Assembly: GCF_900747795.2 (NCBI RefSeq)
Contig: NC_041404.2
Coordinates: 107,746,830-107,810,829 of the forward strand
Reading direction: 5' to 3'
Length of the DNA stretch: 64,000 bases
Origin: Erpetoichthys calabaricus
Taxonomy: Eukaryota > Chordata > Cladistia > Polypteriformes > Polypteridae
The position numbers and the translations under genes are program-made. This document shows, one piece after another, positions 12,788-25,137 of this stretch. The notes under the pieces are model-generated. The model was not told where the DNA came from, made no database searches, and worked only from the letters and a program-made list of their open reading frames with translations. Numbering within the stretch: position 1 is the first letter of the stretch; every line of letters begins with the position of its first letter.

Positions 12788-13766
12788 ACTATTTTCTCAG
12801 ATAATGATGATGTCAGAGGGTATCTGAGACAGAGAGAGTCAATGCTGGGGAGCTGTCAATTAAATGGGGCAATTAAAGCCTATTGAGGCATTCTTTGTAT
12901 GATTTTGGGCTGGACAAAAATTTTTTTTTTGTTGTTGTATCACAATTGCCTGGTACCAATCAAGACAGACCAGGCACCAGCATCCATTTATTTGATTTTT
13001 TTTTTAACCAAGGAGCAGAACATGTAAATGTCACACTTTCAGTTTTAAGTGGAGCAAGATGATCCATGCTAGTTGAAAGTATATTATAATGATGTACTGT
13101 ACTAAGGTAGCAGATGAGAAAGAACCACCAACTGGAGGAGGACACTGCTTCAATATACTTATAAGAGTAGTGCCACTAATATTTTTCGTATTCCTAAGGG
13201 CAATTACCCATGCAACTGACCAGAGATAAGCATATCAAACAAAATAGCCTTATGGTCTGAAAATCAATACTATTTACAGTATATTAGCAAGAGTAATACC
13301 AAAACATCTATTATACCAGATGTGTCACAATGATGCATACCAAATGTCGGAAAAGTATGCTTCTGCATACTAACTATAGTTAGTTATTATGTTAATGGCA
13401 TTAATGAGTGCCAATTTGCCAGTCTTTTGAAAAGCACCACATGTAAAGCATAAAAAATCTGGATTGTTCTCCACTCAACTTTCCTTAAACCTGTTCAGGT
13501 AATGTAGATACCACTTCTGGTTGTCTGATTATAGTGAAACTTCATATCTGCATGTTCCTTACAAAATTTCAATCACTTATCTTTGTTTATAATACAAGTT
13601 TATATGGCAAAGAACTACTTCTGGCAATCCGATCAGGGAAAGTACCACTTCCAGGTGAAATATGTTGCCCAAAAGTTAATAGAAAACTAACATTTTGATA
13701 TAACACCCATATGCCAAATTTCATTTATCTAGCTCAAAGCATTCTCAAGTTATCGTGTTTGTGTAC
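12788..13766. other. No gene recognised
   Basis: No coding frame or RNA gene is convincing. The stretch 13480-13766 continues, after the solo LTR, at 14143-14330 and may be one unidentified repeat. Confidence 0.35.
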
Positions 13767-13770
13767 ATAC

Positions 13771-14138
13771 TGTCACACACGTGCGACTAGGAGCGAGCTG
13801 AGTGGACCAAGTGGAGGTAATTACCTGCCAGGCCAGGGAGTGGCAGGGTGCACTAAACCTACCTCTGTTATTTCTACAGGCCAAATATGGGAAACCTGCC
13901 TGACTCAACGACACTTCTGGTTCCGGGCCCCAGACTGACGTCACTTCCGGTTCCGGCCAGATGACATCTCTTCCAACTTTCGGCTTATAAAGCCGCCATC
14001 TTTCCTCCACCAGTCAGTTCAGTGGAGCAGTCAAAACAGTGCACATGAGTGCTGTTCAAAAACCCTTTTGCAGCCAGGGACAATATATGGGTGTCTGCCC
14101 CAAACCTTTTTGCGTTTGTCAAGGCTATTCATTTCACA
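13771..14138 (+). mobile_element. Solo LTR with CRE/ETS-like motifs
   Basis: A 368-bp unit starts TGTCACACACGTGCGACT and ends TTCATTTCACA. It is flanked by ATAC on both sides (13767-13770 and 14139-14142), a 4-bp target duplication. A TATA-like box (GGCTTATAAAG, about 13982) lies downstream of TGACGTCACTTCCGG (about 13936-13950) and a GGTTCCGG repeat. The start matches the LTR at 49671 (TGTCACACACATGCGC). No internal retroelement sequence is attached. Confidence 0.6.
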
Positions 14139-14397
14139 ATACACACAGACACACACACAGACATAATTGTAAAAATGGTCAAAACGTGTTCAGGAGGTCT
14201 TGAGACATGGAGATTCATCAAAATCTTAAGGTTGAATTTTTTCATGATTACTGAACTTTCTCTTTGCTATGTATACGAGAAAGTAAAAATAAAAGTACAT
14301 TCCGGCCACCCTACATCTGTATCTATAGTTTGAAAAACCATTACATAATCACTAATATTAATGTTTTCTTTTTTTAAATACAATAACCTATTTATAC

Positions 14398-14960
14398 TGT
14401 GACCAGTAGGAATTGGCAGTGAGTCCTTCAAACCCTTCAACACGCCAACACCACTATAAGTGCAAGTTCAAGAAATGATTTATTTTAACAAATATCTTAT
14501 ACAGATGATGTACAAAGATTGCCCAAACACCATTCCTCTTTTTATCTACCTTTCTTTCATTCCTTCTCTCTCTCTTTCTCTCTTTTCCAGACAAGTGTTG
14601 TACACTGCCTTCCGATTTTGACTCACTGTACAGGAAACTTTGCCTCTTTTGTTGCAGACCAGGGAGTACTTCTAGTGTTGCAACACTACCAGCTGGACAC
14701 ACTTATTGGTCAGGTGGAAGTCCTCTGAAGCTAGGACGATATGTCCTTGCAGTTCTCCCTGTTGGCAAGGATGTAATTCCACCAGGCTGTGCTACTGGAC
14801 TACAAATTCCAGCCTGCCTTGTGGGCATCCACATAGCACCATTGTTCAACAGGACTGCCACCTATTTTGACAGGAAGGAAAATAGCCTGCATAATTCTTC
14901 CTCTGTCCCTCCAAAAAACTTTCCTCCTGGCTGGAACACCAGCCAATGCCTGATGTCTGT
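14398..14960 (-). mobile_element. Probable solo LTR, minus orientation
   Basis: The left border TGTGACCAGTAGG and an AATAAA signal on the minus strand (plus coordinates about 14480) give the layout of the LTR at 2596-3164, with a similar GTGTTGGCGTGTTGAAGGG-type U5. The right border and target duplication are not clear, so the end is approximate. A CT-rich stretch lies at about 14560-14590. Confidence 0.4.
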
Positions 14961-15655
14961 TACAACAGCTACTTCAGGTAGATCAAAAATTCTTTTGAAA
15001 TCCTTTAGAAAAACCTCTAAAGAATAAATACTGAGTTGCTTTGCATCATAGCGAGATAATGCTCACTCTAGAGGCTTGCTGTCAGGTAAGGTAATAGTGT
15101 ATGTAACCTTTAGCTTATGTGTGGCATACATTTGAGGCTGTAAGTCAAATACTAAGATATTGATTAAAAAATCCTCTGCAACTCAAACAGTTCCCTGCAA
15201 AACATGAGATATGTGAGATTTGGGGTTCTCTAGCTGTGCAAGCTCCCTGAGCCACCAACTGTGATCCTAGAACTTCCCATTGTGATTTATTCAATTCTGT
15301 TACTAAATGTTGAAAAAAGGTGGTTAAATCTTGCATTAGTTTAATCACTTTGACTATCTGATACTATCTGATTTTTCATTTTTCCCTCTTCCTCTTGTGC
15401 ATGTCTTAATTCACTAAACATCTTTTTCATCTTGGCATCATTCATGATACAATTTATGATTCTATTCTGCTCAAAGGCTTATTTATAAAACTTTGCATGG
15501 ATTTGAGAAAAAAGGAAAATGCGTTAAGCCAGGAAATAAAATTAGATTTAAAAAACATGGATTATGCACATTTCTATGCAATTTACCCTTTATAAATCAC
15601 AACCACTTTGTAAATATGTGTATGTATATGTATAACACACTGTCAGAATAATGAC
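14960..15655. other. No gene recognised
   Basis: AT-rich sequence without recognisable genes or clear repeats. Confidence 0.35.
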
Positions 15656-15733
15656 CAAAAGACATCATGAAGGTTTGGGGCAGCCACCCGTATAATATTA
15701 AGTTAAGAAGGTGGCTTTACAGGCTGGTTAAGG

Positions 15734-15856
15734 AAGTGATGTCATCTCTAGGGCCAGAACTGGAAGTGATGTCAACTCTGGGGTCGGAACCGGAACTGAT
15801 GTCATCTTTAGGCCCTGAAACTGGAAGTGACATCATCTCTGGGGCCGGAACCTAGT
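15734..15856 (-). repeat. Tandem ~30-bp GGAAGTGATGTCATC repeat
   Basis: Four imperfect units of roughly 30 bp, each with GGAAGTGATGTCA (reverse complement TGACATCACTTCC) followed by a GGGGCCGGAACC-like half. The same motif occurs singly or in few copies in the LTRs at 13771 and 49671, so this is probably the U3 part of a related LTR fragment in minus orientation. Confidence 0.6.
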
Positions 15857-16139
15857 GGGATTTCCCGAGGGTGGTCTGCAAAGAATCGAGTGAGACAGTC
15901 CATGCACCCCGCCTCCACCTGGTCTGTCATGGAATTACTATTACATAGGTCCTTAAGCTGCCTCCTACTCGCAAATGTGTGACAGCACCTTGAACGCCAC
16001 AGTAAAATATCCATATAGAATATCATGCTAATCAGTCTGATGCATGTGTAATCACAATGCTTTAGAACTTAATTGGCTAGTAGAGCAGCCTCCCACCCGA
16101 TGCATCAAGACCTCATTAGCTGCATTCAAGAGTATCTGG

Positions 16140-16375
16140 ATGTGCTCAGCAACTGGGAGCACAAGATCATGTGCAGCATTATAGCACCTCTCCTCTGTGT
16201 TCTTGGGTCAGGGAAAGACACAAGGTGCCGGTCTCTGAGCAGGTATCCACTACTGCCTGGTACAGTATGTGTAATAACATGATTGCTGTTACAATGAATC
16301 ATACAGGCCATATGAAAAGCTGAGGGTTCAGCCAGTTACTTTGCCAATAAGCCAGCTACCATGTACAATACAAGC
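16140..16375 (+). repeat. Inverted repeat, left arm
   Basis: This block is alignable by eye with the reverse complement of 20228-20465. Shared landmarks include ATTATAGCACCTCTCCTC, AGGCCATATGAAAA and CCATGTACA. The L2 LINE starts immediately at its inner edge. It is either the terminal repeat of a larger element or two copies of a dispersed repeat in opposite orientation. Confidence 0.65.
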
Positions 16376-18185
16376 ACGTTCAGAAGGAACACCGAATCCA
16401 GTTCGTAGTGGCGAAGGAGCAGTACAGGAGAAAGCTGGAGCAGAAGTTGCAGAATAACAGCATGAAGGAAGTGTGGGATGGGATGAAGATCATCACTGGC
16501 TGCAGCTCGAAGCGGGGTACCACCACCGAGAGAGACGTGAAGAGAGCAAACCAAATGAACAACTTCTTTAACAGGTTTGACCACCCTAAGTCACTCTCAC
16601 TCTCACCTCGGAGTACTGCACCCTCCACACATTCTTCTGCTGATACCAGCATAGGAGAGACATCCCCACCCACAATTACAACAGCGCAGAACTGAGGAGA
16701 CTTCGTGCCAGCAAAGCAGCGGGTCCAGATGGAGTATCGCCACGACTGCTGAAGGTCTGTGCATCGGAGCTGGGGGGTCCTCTACAGCGCATCTTCAACC
16801 TAAGCCTGGAACAGGGGAGAGTCCCGAGGCTTTGGAAAACATCCTGCATCACCCCAGTCCCAAAGGTATCACGTCCTAGTGAGCTGAATGACTTCCGGCC
16901 TGTTGCTCTGACATCACATGTGATGAAGACCATGGAGAGGCTGCTGCTTCACCACCTGAGGCCACAGGTTCAACACGCCCTCGACCCTCTGCAGTTTGCA
17001 TATCAGGAGCAGGTGGGAGCGGAGGATGCCATCATCTATATGCTACACCAATCCCTCTCCCACTTGGACAGAGGCAGTGGTGCTGTAAGAATTATGTTTC
17101 TAGACTTCTCTAGCGCCTTCAACACAATCCAACCTCTGCTCCTTAGGGACAAGCTGACAGAGATGGGAGTAGCTTCATACCTGGTGGCATGGATCGTGGA
17201 CTATCTTAAAGACAGACCTCAGTATGTGCGTCTTGGGAACTACATGTCTGACATTGTGGTCAGCAACACAGGAGCGCCACAGGGGACTGTACTTTCTCCG
17301 GTCCTGTTCAACCTATATACATCGGACTTCCAATACAACTCGGAGTCCTGCCACGTGCAAAAGTTCACTGACGACACTGCTATCGTGGGCTGCATCAGGA
17401 GTGGGCAGGAGGAGGAGTATAGGGACCTAATCAATGACTTTGTTAAATGGTGCGACTCAAACCACCTACACCTGAACACCAGCAAAACCAAGGAGCTGGT
17501 GGTGGATTTTATAGGAGGCTCAGACCCCTCATGGACCCCGTGATCATTAGAGGTGACTGTGTGCAGATGGTGCAGACCTATAAATACCTGGGAGTGCAGC
17601 TGGATGATAAATTAGACTGGACTGCCAATACTGATGCTCTGTGTAAGAAAGGACAGAGCCGGTTATACTTCCTTAGAAGGCTGGCGTCCTTCAACATCTG
17701 CAATAAGATGCTGCAGATGTTCTATTAGACGGTTGTGGTGAGGCCCTCTTCTACGCGGTGGTGTGCTGGGGAGGCAGCATTAAGAAGAAAGATGCCTCAC
17801 GCCTGGACAAACTGGTGAGGAAGGCAGGCTCTATTGTTGGCATGGAGCTGGACAGCTTGACATCTGTGGCAGAGCGACAGGCGCTCAGCAGGCTCCTATC
17901 AATTATGGAGAATCCACTGCATCCACTAAACAGTGTCATCTCCAGACAGAAGAGTAGCTTCAGCGACAGACTGCTGTCACTGTCCTGCTCCACTGACAGA
18001 CTGAGGAGATCGTTCCTCCCCCAAACTATGCGACTCTTCAATTCCACCCGGGGGGTAAACGTTAACATTATACAAAGTTATTGTCTGTTTTTACCTGCAT
18101 TGCTATCAATCTTTAATTTAATATTGTTTTTTGTATCAGTATGCTGCTGCTGGAGTATGTGAATTTCCCTTTGGGATTAATAAAG
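16376..18185 (+). mobile_element. L2-type LINE, 5'-truncated
   Basis: The copy begins inside ORF2, upstream of the reverse transcriptase, and runs through the 3' UTR to GGGATTAATAAAG and a (TATC)n tail. The same 3' end occurs at 12433-12660, so the family moved more than once here. Truncation at the 5' end is normal for LINE insertion. See the ORF2 entry for coding content. Confidence 0.85.
16408..18162 (+). pseudogene. L2 LINE ORF2 reverse transcriptase, inactivated
   Basis: The order is: linker (FVVAKEQYRRKLEQKLQNN), RT fingers (RRLRASKAAGPDGVSPRLLK, about 16700-16760), a long open stretch 16920-17543 with FLDFSSAFNTI (RT motif A, about 17100), GAPQGTVLSPVLFNLY (about 17270) and FTDDTAIVG (catalytic box with DD, about 17366-17390), then thumb (YKYLGVQLDDKLDW) and C-terminal FYAVVCWGG-like text. 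Frame changes occur near 16685, 17505 and 17735, and an in-frame TAG at 17726-17728. The catalytic aspartates are still present. The copy is fairly young but not functional. Confidence 0.88.
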
Positions 18186-18334
<149 letters not shown>

Positions 18335-19575
18335 AATACCATCATGTCTGCCAAAGCTAATTTACCTCAAAATAAATGAATCATGGGTTGACCCAGTCAC
18401 ATCTTGGCATTAGAAATGACTTGTGTGTTAATGGAATGTCACTGCTCATGGTTAACAAAAGCATCTTCATTGTCACTAGGAGCCCTATTTGGCACATGAG
18501 AGCAGTAAACGGCTCTGCTTACATTATTAGAATTGGACACTGTTGCAATTACCTTTTACATTGGCAAAAGCATGTTATGTTTCAAGTATGTGCACCCACA
18601 ACACATGAAAAGGTGTTGTAGTTCCTCACTGATTAGTTAATGGCTTCCAGCACAGCAGGCATGGTAGAGTGAAGCTTGTGTGAGATATTCCTGACCTGTC
18701 GGCCAATTCCCTGACAACTGAAAACAGGTAGCATATAAAAACTTCCAAAATCCCAAAAAGGTTCTTCAGTGGAAATATCCCTCTTAAAAGGGAACTTAAA
18801 CACAGTCTGTACATCATATTACTCAGCTATATATATATTGATATCTGTCGTTTTTTACATAGCTGGTTTTCTTGCATTTCACTACTTGATCAAAAATGTC
18901 GTCATTTTTCAGTTTCTCTGAAATGTTGTATATGCATGGGTCAGAGTTGCCATAAATACACACATGTTCCCCTGTCAATTTCTCTTTTATAAATCCAAAT
19001 GTTTGTGTGCGAACTAACATATGCACATTTTGAGTCTCAGGCTTTATAAATGAGGTCCCAGGAGATGAATCATAGTCAAAACCATAGTCGAAACTAAGAA
19101 GATGAAATCTACAGTATTGCACCAAAGCCTAATCGCTAATTAGAAAACACATTCAGATGGAAATTCATAAGTTAGACATTTGAGAGAGAAATTAGCAATA
19201 TGTTGGGTTGAGTGTTTTAATCCAAATAATGAATACAAACGAATTGCCATGCAGTTATTTAAAGAGTTGCGCTGATGACTTAATTTGCAGTGCAGTATGC
19301 TGAGAATGACAAGATTGTGGCACCCATATGCGAAACACAATAACGTTGCTGCACTGTGAAATAAACAATCAATATGATGAGGAATATTATACTGTAAAGG
19401 AAACTTGCACAGAAATATTTTCAATATAAAGAAAACTATATTCCCAAGCATACCTTTGCTTAGAAAATCTATTTCTATAAATTGTCAAAATGAGCAAATC
19501 ATAACACCTGGATTCAGATTTATAAATCTTGCATATGTACAAAAAGAGGCTTGAAATGTGATCATGCAGCTCTCC
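18335..19575. other. No gene recognised
   Basis: Unique-looking AT-rich sequence. Open frames on the minus strand (18823-19125, 19140-19451) have no recognisable features. Confidence 0.35.
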
Positions 19576-19579
19576 ACAC

Positions 19580-19933
19580 AAATATCCATCCATCCATTGT
19601 CCAACCTGCTGAATCTGAACACAGGGTCACGGGGGTCCGCTGGAGCCAATCCCAGCCAACACAGGGCACAAGGCAGGAACCAATCCCGGGCAGGGTGCCA
19701 GCCCACCGCAGGACACACACAAACACACCCACACACACTAGGACCAATTTAGAATTGCCAATCCACCTAACCTGCATGTCTTTGGACTGTGGGAGGAAAC
19801 CGGAGCGCCCGGAGGAAACCCACGCAGACACGGGGAGAACATGCAAACTCCACGCAAAGGAGGACCCGGGAAGCGAACCTGAGTCTCCTAACTACGAGGC
19901 AGCAGCGATACCACTGCGCCACCGTGCCGCCCT
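19580..19933 (-). mobile_element. V-SINE, near full length
   Basis: Read on the minus strand: GGGCGGCACGGTGGCGCAG head, A-box-like TGGCGCAGTGGTATCGC, B-box GGTTCGCTTCC, the strongly conserved V-SINE core (GTGGGTTTCCTCCGGG, TCCCACAGTCCAAAGACATG), and a 3' tail of GGAT units near 19580. The tRNA-derived head should carry an internal Pol III promoter. Few differences from the consensus I remember suggest modest age. Confidence 0.85.
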
Positions 19934-20227
19934 CCACCCAAATATACAGAATTTTAAAAGAAAATTTGGTTGAAGAATGAAAGAGAAAATTTGCAGCAGT
20001 GTCTCCTTCTCTTCATGTAATTGTAATACTTTACTGCACTGATTTTGCAATAAAGGTGTCAAGCAAGAATGAAGTTGCATTTGTTAACCTTAAGAAGTGA
20101 CATTTCATTAATACAGAAGCCATCTGTGATGCTAAGATGATACTGACAAACATCTCTCTTAGTGGCCTGGGTCAACCTGTGATTCATTTATTTTGTGTCA
20201 AAATACTGTAAGTTTGGCAGATGTGAT

Positions 20228-20465
20228 GGTACTGTACATGGTGGCTGACTTGTTGGTAAAGTAACGGGACGAAACCTCAGTTTTTCATATGGCCTTTACT
20301 ATTCATTTTAACAGTAATCATGTCACTTCATGTGCCAGGACATGGCAGCTACATGCTCAGACACTGGGAACTTACTGTAAGTCTTTCCTCAATCCCCAGA
20401 ATGGAGAGGAGAGGTGCTATAATACCACACATGATCTTGCATGCTCAGTTGCAACTCAGTTGGGC
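20228..20465 (-). repeat. Inverted repeat, right arm
   Basis: Reverse-complement partner of 16140-16375. The arms enclose about 3.85 kb that contains the L2 LINE and the V-SINE. Confidence 0.65.
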
Positions 20466-21164
20466 AACAAGCTAAACTGGCCATTCTAAAGCAGACTCAG
20501 TGCTGGGCCAGCCAATCTAATGTGAAGACCCTGGTACCCCATGATTCCAGTGCTCTTTTTCCTGAGATGAATTTTCCATAGGCAGGTAACCAACTTGGCA
20601 GTAGAGCAGTGGCTCATGAGGATACCAAGAAAAGAAACAGAGTAGGCAAGGATTAGTAACAGTTTATAAATATCATATTACTAGTTTAGTATTAATGACT
20701 AACAATTGAAATGAATGCAGCTTCAATTTGGTTTGTCTACCGCTTTAACTGTTGTGCTTATTTGTTAATAATGTTTATTTTGGAATGCTTATTTAACATT
20801 GGGGAACAGGTCTATGCACACATGGTTTATTAAAGATTAAAATATAAGATTAAGATTGTAAAATGTAAGAGTAAGACGTAAGATTAAAATGTTTGATCAG
20901 TGCACTCACAGGGAACTGCTGTTGGTTTCTTGCCACCTGATTGACCCAATCACAAGTAAATTTACACAAATCTTTTTTTTTTTTAAAACCATGGTGAGCT
21001 GCTGTCCGATCTTGTGTATGAGAGGCTCGGAGACTGAATCAGGTTCTGCTGTAAATGTGCAAATCATTTTACACGAACTGTGTTATATTTGAATCTGTGT
21101 GCTTATTTGTTTATTTATTTGTCTGATTATATTACCTTTTTATTGTTTGTAATACTGCATGAAA
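20466..21164. other. No gene recognised
   Basis: No coding or RNA features seen. Confidence 0.35.

Positions 21165-21254
<90 letters not shown>
21165..21254 (+). repeat. (ATCT)n microsatellite
   Basis: About 22 ATCT units. Unlike the arrays at 12660 and 18186, no L2 3' end precedes it. Confidence 0.95.
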
Positions 21255-21255
<1 letters not shown>

Positions 21256-21291
21256 AAAACACTAAAGTCTGTGTGTCCCATCCCTTTGAGA

Positions 21292-21414
21292 AATCTGATT
21301 GGTCACTTTGGCTTTGATGTGATTGGCCAGTTTGGCTTTGGTGGGGCAATGAAAAAAAAGTGTGAGTATGAGGCACACAAAGAGGAGAAATGGCATGGGA
21401 GGGGATTATAAAAG
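21292..21414 (+). promoter_or_regulatory. Promoter-like block: two CCAAT motifs and TATAAAAG
   Basis: Two GATTGG (inverted CCAAT) motifs near 21296 and 21320 lie 85-110 bp upstream of TATAAAAG at 21407-21414. This spacing is normal for a Pol II core promoter. No open frame follows, so it may belong to an LTR or other repeat. Confidence 0.25.
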
Positions 21415-22475
21415 CAGAGAGGATGTGAGAAAGCCACCCAAAAATAATGACAGAGTCTGAGAAGCAGTCTTTGCAGGAATGAGCTGGAGAGATGGAGTGC
21501 TGGTGAAGAAATGTGCACACACACGTGAATACCAAACAAAGCAGCTGAAAGTTGGACAAGAGATAGCACATATTTTTAAATTATTCTATTACCTGTCATG
21601 GCTATAGGATGCTATAAATGAGATTCCACAATTACCTCACCCAACACATGACAGCAGAAACTCAGCGTGACCACCACAGCACGTACAATTTCATGCATAA
21701 TGCACAGTATTTCCTGTAGTTAAATCGACCCTGAGGTGGATCACATTCTGACCTTCCAGGGTTCAGTTGGTACCACAATGAGACCACTCTTTCTAAAGGG
21801 TCACATTATTGTTGTTTTGATCTACACCAGAGTGAAAGTGACATGTTAACATCTATTTAAATGAATTGGACTTTCAGGGTATCCGCACCAGAGTTAAAAA
21901 AAAAACAAACAAAGCAGTAGTAGCACCTTTATATAAAATAAACATTTAATACAGGAATGAACTCAAAAGCAAAAAGACTTGTCTGGGCCTATTTGGGACT
22001 TGTTAAACAAAACTTGCTTTGGGTCATGTGAAGACAACTACTTGTACCTCCATTCAATGCACTCTCCCTCTTCCCTTCCATTTCTTCTCAGTAGTTGTTT
22101 TCTCTAATGCTCTTAGTTTGTCTTCTTCAGAACGTAATCATATTTATTAAACAATGGAGACACTTTTTTGATTGATGCAAAACAATCCATCTGTAGCAGA
22201 GTTGATTCAAAAACATTTGTAGATGTCAGAAGCCACAATATCTCCCAGTGACCTTTAGGGGCCATAAACCACTAAGTAGGACAGGGGCCCACCATGACCT
22301 CATAATTTAGATCACAAGTACTGTACATACAATTGGGCTCTTGTTCCATGTGCTCCTTACTCAGGCCAGACACTAAGAGACTACAGATTTACTCTCTGCA
22401 TGTCATAAGACCAGAAAATGCACTCTCTAGTGGCAGTTACCTTTACAACACAAGAAATCTAAGGGTTGAACTAAG
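21415..22475. other. No gene recognised
   Basis: No recognisable gene. A short A/AAAC-rich stretch lies near 21895-21915. Confidence 0.35.
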
Positions 22476-22479
22476 GTTT

Positions 22480-22945
22480 AACGTTTAAGGTTTCTTTATT
22501 TAGTCATGTTTACACAAGAAAACATGAAATTTGCCTTCTCAGTTGCATCTAATAACAGACAGAATGAAATAAAACAGACAAATAGAAACAAGAAAGGTTA
22601 AGGTAAGGCAGTTAGATAATACATATTTACACCAAAAAAAAAAGGTTACAGGATATATATCAACAACCTTAATCATTATCTCCGATATTTCTTATTGCAG
22701 AGTCGTATGGCACTAGGAAGAAAGGAGTTTCTGGAGCGATTTGTGTGGGTTTTCAAAGCGACCATCCTTCCTGATTTACTACACTTCAGTTCTACATGTA
22801 ATAGATGTCTGTCATCAGTTGAGGTGATTTCCAGTTTCTTTAACATTGCCCTCTGACGCACACTAGTCAAATCATCTACATCAGCCCCAATAACTTTAGC
22901 TGCATACTTCGTAATATGCTGGAGCTTTTTTGAGTTTTGGTTTGT
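22480..22945 (-). mobile_element. LINE 3' end with ORF2 C-terminus, minus strand
   Basis: On the minus strand the frame reads SKKLQHITKYAAKVIGADVDD and ends SFLPSAIRLCNKKYRR. This is the C-terminal end of L2/Rex1-like LINE ORF2 proteins (L..I...A.KIIG ... R.RTNR..NSF.P.AI..LN). It is followed by a 3' UTR ending in AATAAAGAAACCTT. The upstream part of the LINE is missing: at about 22946 the text changes to one arm of an inverted repeat. This is a 5'-truncated copy or one cut by the neighbouring repeat. Confidence 0.65.
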
Positions 22946-22946
22946 G

Positions 22947-23155
22947 TCAGTCTGTTTTGATGTTTCTGAGTCAGCAGGTGTCACTGGTGGGCAAACTGTA
23001 ACACACATGGGGGATGTTTAAAATGCAAGGTGGATGATTTGGGGGCCTTAAAGACTCAGCCTCTGTAATCAGGTGCAGCAAGGCTGTAAAGAGAGCCCAT
23101 CCACTTTATAACATGATACCTTCACAGTAGAAGTCAGTTGGGCAAAGTGAGTTTG
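22947..23155 (+). repeat. Inverted repeat, left arm
   Basis: Matches the reverse complement of 24305-24533. Landmarks are TGTCAGTCTGTTTTGATG at the outer end, GGGCAAACTGTAA, and ATCCACTTTATAACATGATA further in. Confidence 0.75.
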
Positions 23156-24304
23156 CTTATCTTAGCAGCTGATGACAGTTTATTGTAAGACATGATCTTG
23201 AAAAGTAAAGCTAAGTTTATTCTTTGCATGAAGCAGAACTGAGTATTGTAATTAACGTATTGTCAGGGTGTTTATGTTATCTGCTTATCACACTATGGTC
23301 AGTTCAGAACACAGCAGAAAGTAACATAACTAAAACTAAGAGGTACAATCATACAGCTTCAGGTCCTAAACCATTTCACCAACTAACAGTTAAATTTAAA
23401 ACTGTTTTTAAAAATTCTTCTTTTGGTATATAAAGCCAAAATGGCTTGGTCACACTTCACGTTAAGCCAGAGTCACACTACACAATGTTTCTAGTGTTTA
23501 TGCAGTCACAGCCTTCATTTGTATCATCTTAGAGAGGCATGGTGAGTTGCAGTGTTGTCTGTGGCCTCTAGTCATGTAGTGTTACATTTCCAGTGATTCA
23601 GTTGTAGTGGTTTGCAACTCTTCCCAACAAAATCACCTTAAGTCACAAGGCAGGCTTGTTTGTTTGTGAGTGCTAACAATCAATGAGCACTCAGCCAGAA
23701 ATACAATGCTTACAACATGGCTGCAAGCCAAGAACAAATACTGGTATTTTGGACTTTGCAAACAGAAGATAAGCTGGTCTGTCCAAAGTGTCATGTTTGT
23801 CATACCACGAACAGAATCGAAAAAGGAAAAAGATGGACTGAGACTGCGGCTGAACAAACCAAACTGGGAAAGCATTTGAAAAGCCACCAGAGCTGTTAAG
23901 CAGCACATTAACTGCCTATCAAAATGTGACAGACTCAGTATACATTTGAAAATGTGCTGAGAAATTGTAAACAAGTAATTTCATTCATTTTCCCTTGTGA
24001 GACCTAGTCTTGGAATTGGCCTCCTCAATTCGTCAAAATCCAGCAGTTCCAGTTGTTAAGTATGACTTGTTCACTGGCTAAAGGTTGTGTTGTGTGTTGT
24101 CTGCCTTACAGAGATTATTAATGGACAGAGTATACACAGTGATCATCAGATGGAGAATTCACTGAATACATAAAATTAGTGTAGAAGGCTGCCACAGGCG
24201 ATAAATCATTTAGAGCCGACTCCTCTCTCTTTCACACTCTTGTATAGAGAGGCTGGCCATGATACCAGAGCCTCAGAGTCAGTTAGCTTATTTAATTACA
24301 GTAA
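23156..24304. other. Loop between inverted repeats; no gene recognised
   Basis: About 1.15 kb. A 60-codon open frame at 23717-23899 has two CxxC-like pairs (CPKCHVC) but is too short to call. It could be a transposase scrap. Confidence 0.3.
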
Positions 24305-24533
24305 GCTAAGCAAACTCACTTTGCCCAACTGAGTTCTACTGCGAGGGTATCATGTTATAAAGTGGATGGGCTCTCTTTCCCTCTTTACAGCCTTGCTGCA
24401 CCTGACAACAGAGGCTGAGACTTTAAGGCCCCCAAATCATCTGCCTTGCATTTTAAACATCCCCCATGTGTATTACAGTTTGCCCACCAGTGACACCTGC
24501 TGGCTCAGAAACATCAAAACAGACTGACACCAG
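24305..24533 (-). repeat. Inverted repeat, right arm
   Basis: Partner of 22947-23155. The similarity ends at CAGACTGACA, which mirrors the left outer end. No matching target duplication is seen outside the arms. Confidence 0.75.
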
Positions 24534-25137
24534 ACTAGAAGACAAAATAATCAAGAGTTTAACATTACTTACTCAGGCAATGCAGTGTTTGTCTTCTATC
24601 TGCTGTAATATAAAAAAAAAGTATTGTATGTTTTTGAAGAGGGTTATTGGGTGAGGTTTGACTGGGAGTGGAAGTGCAGCTCAACACAAATGAGAATCAA
24701 AGGGTTGGTGTTTAACTACTGCTTTGCCAGCTTTTCTTTATAATGTAAGCACTACAAACTGTAAACCTTGAACTAAGAGGACGAGTCAGACATGGCAGCA
24801 TTCATGGTAACAATCCAGCAAGGAGTTACCGCAATTATAGAATCCAATCAGACCCATAAAAAACAAATTCCTGACTCATGAGAGCAGAGACATTGATAGA
24901 GAGGTAGTATGGATGATGGATGGGACAGCTAGCAATAACATGTTCACTGTATAAAAAAACACATCAACCATTGCTTTTTTTCCCTAACTCAGTCTACAAA
25001 TGCAATGTCAGGTACTTCCGCTAATATATATGTATAAAACAGTAAGAAGAATGAGATATTAGATAAGGTAGACTGATTCTAAATAAACCAAATTCCATTC
25101 CGCCCCAACAATTTCAAATGCAAAGAATTATTATTAA
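24534..25137. other. No gene recognised
   Basis: No coding or RNA features seen. Confidence 0.35.

Noticed and set aside
19551-19973. 140-codon open frame on the plus strand
   Set aside because: Antisense reading of the V-SINE.
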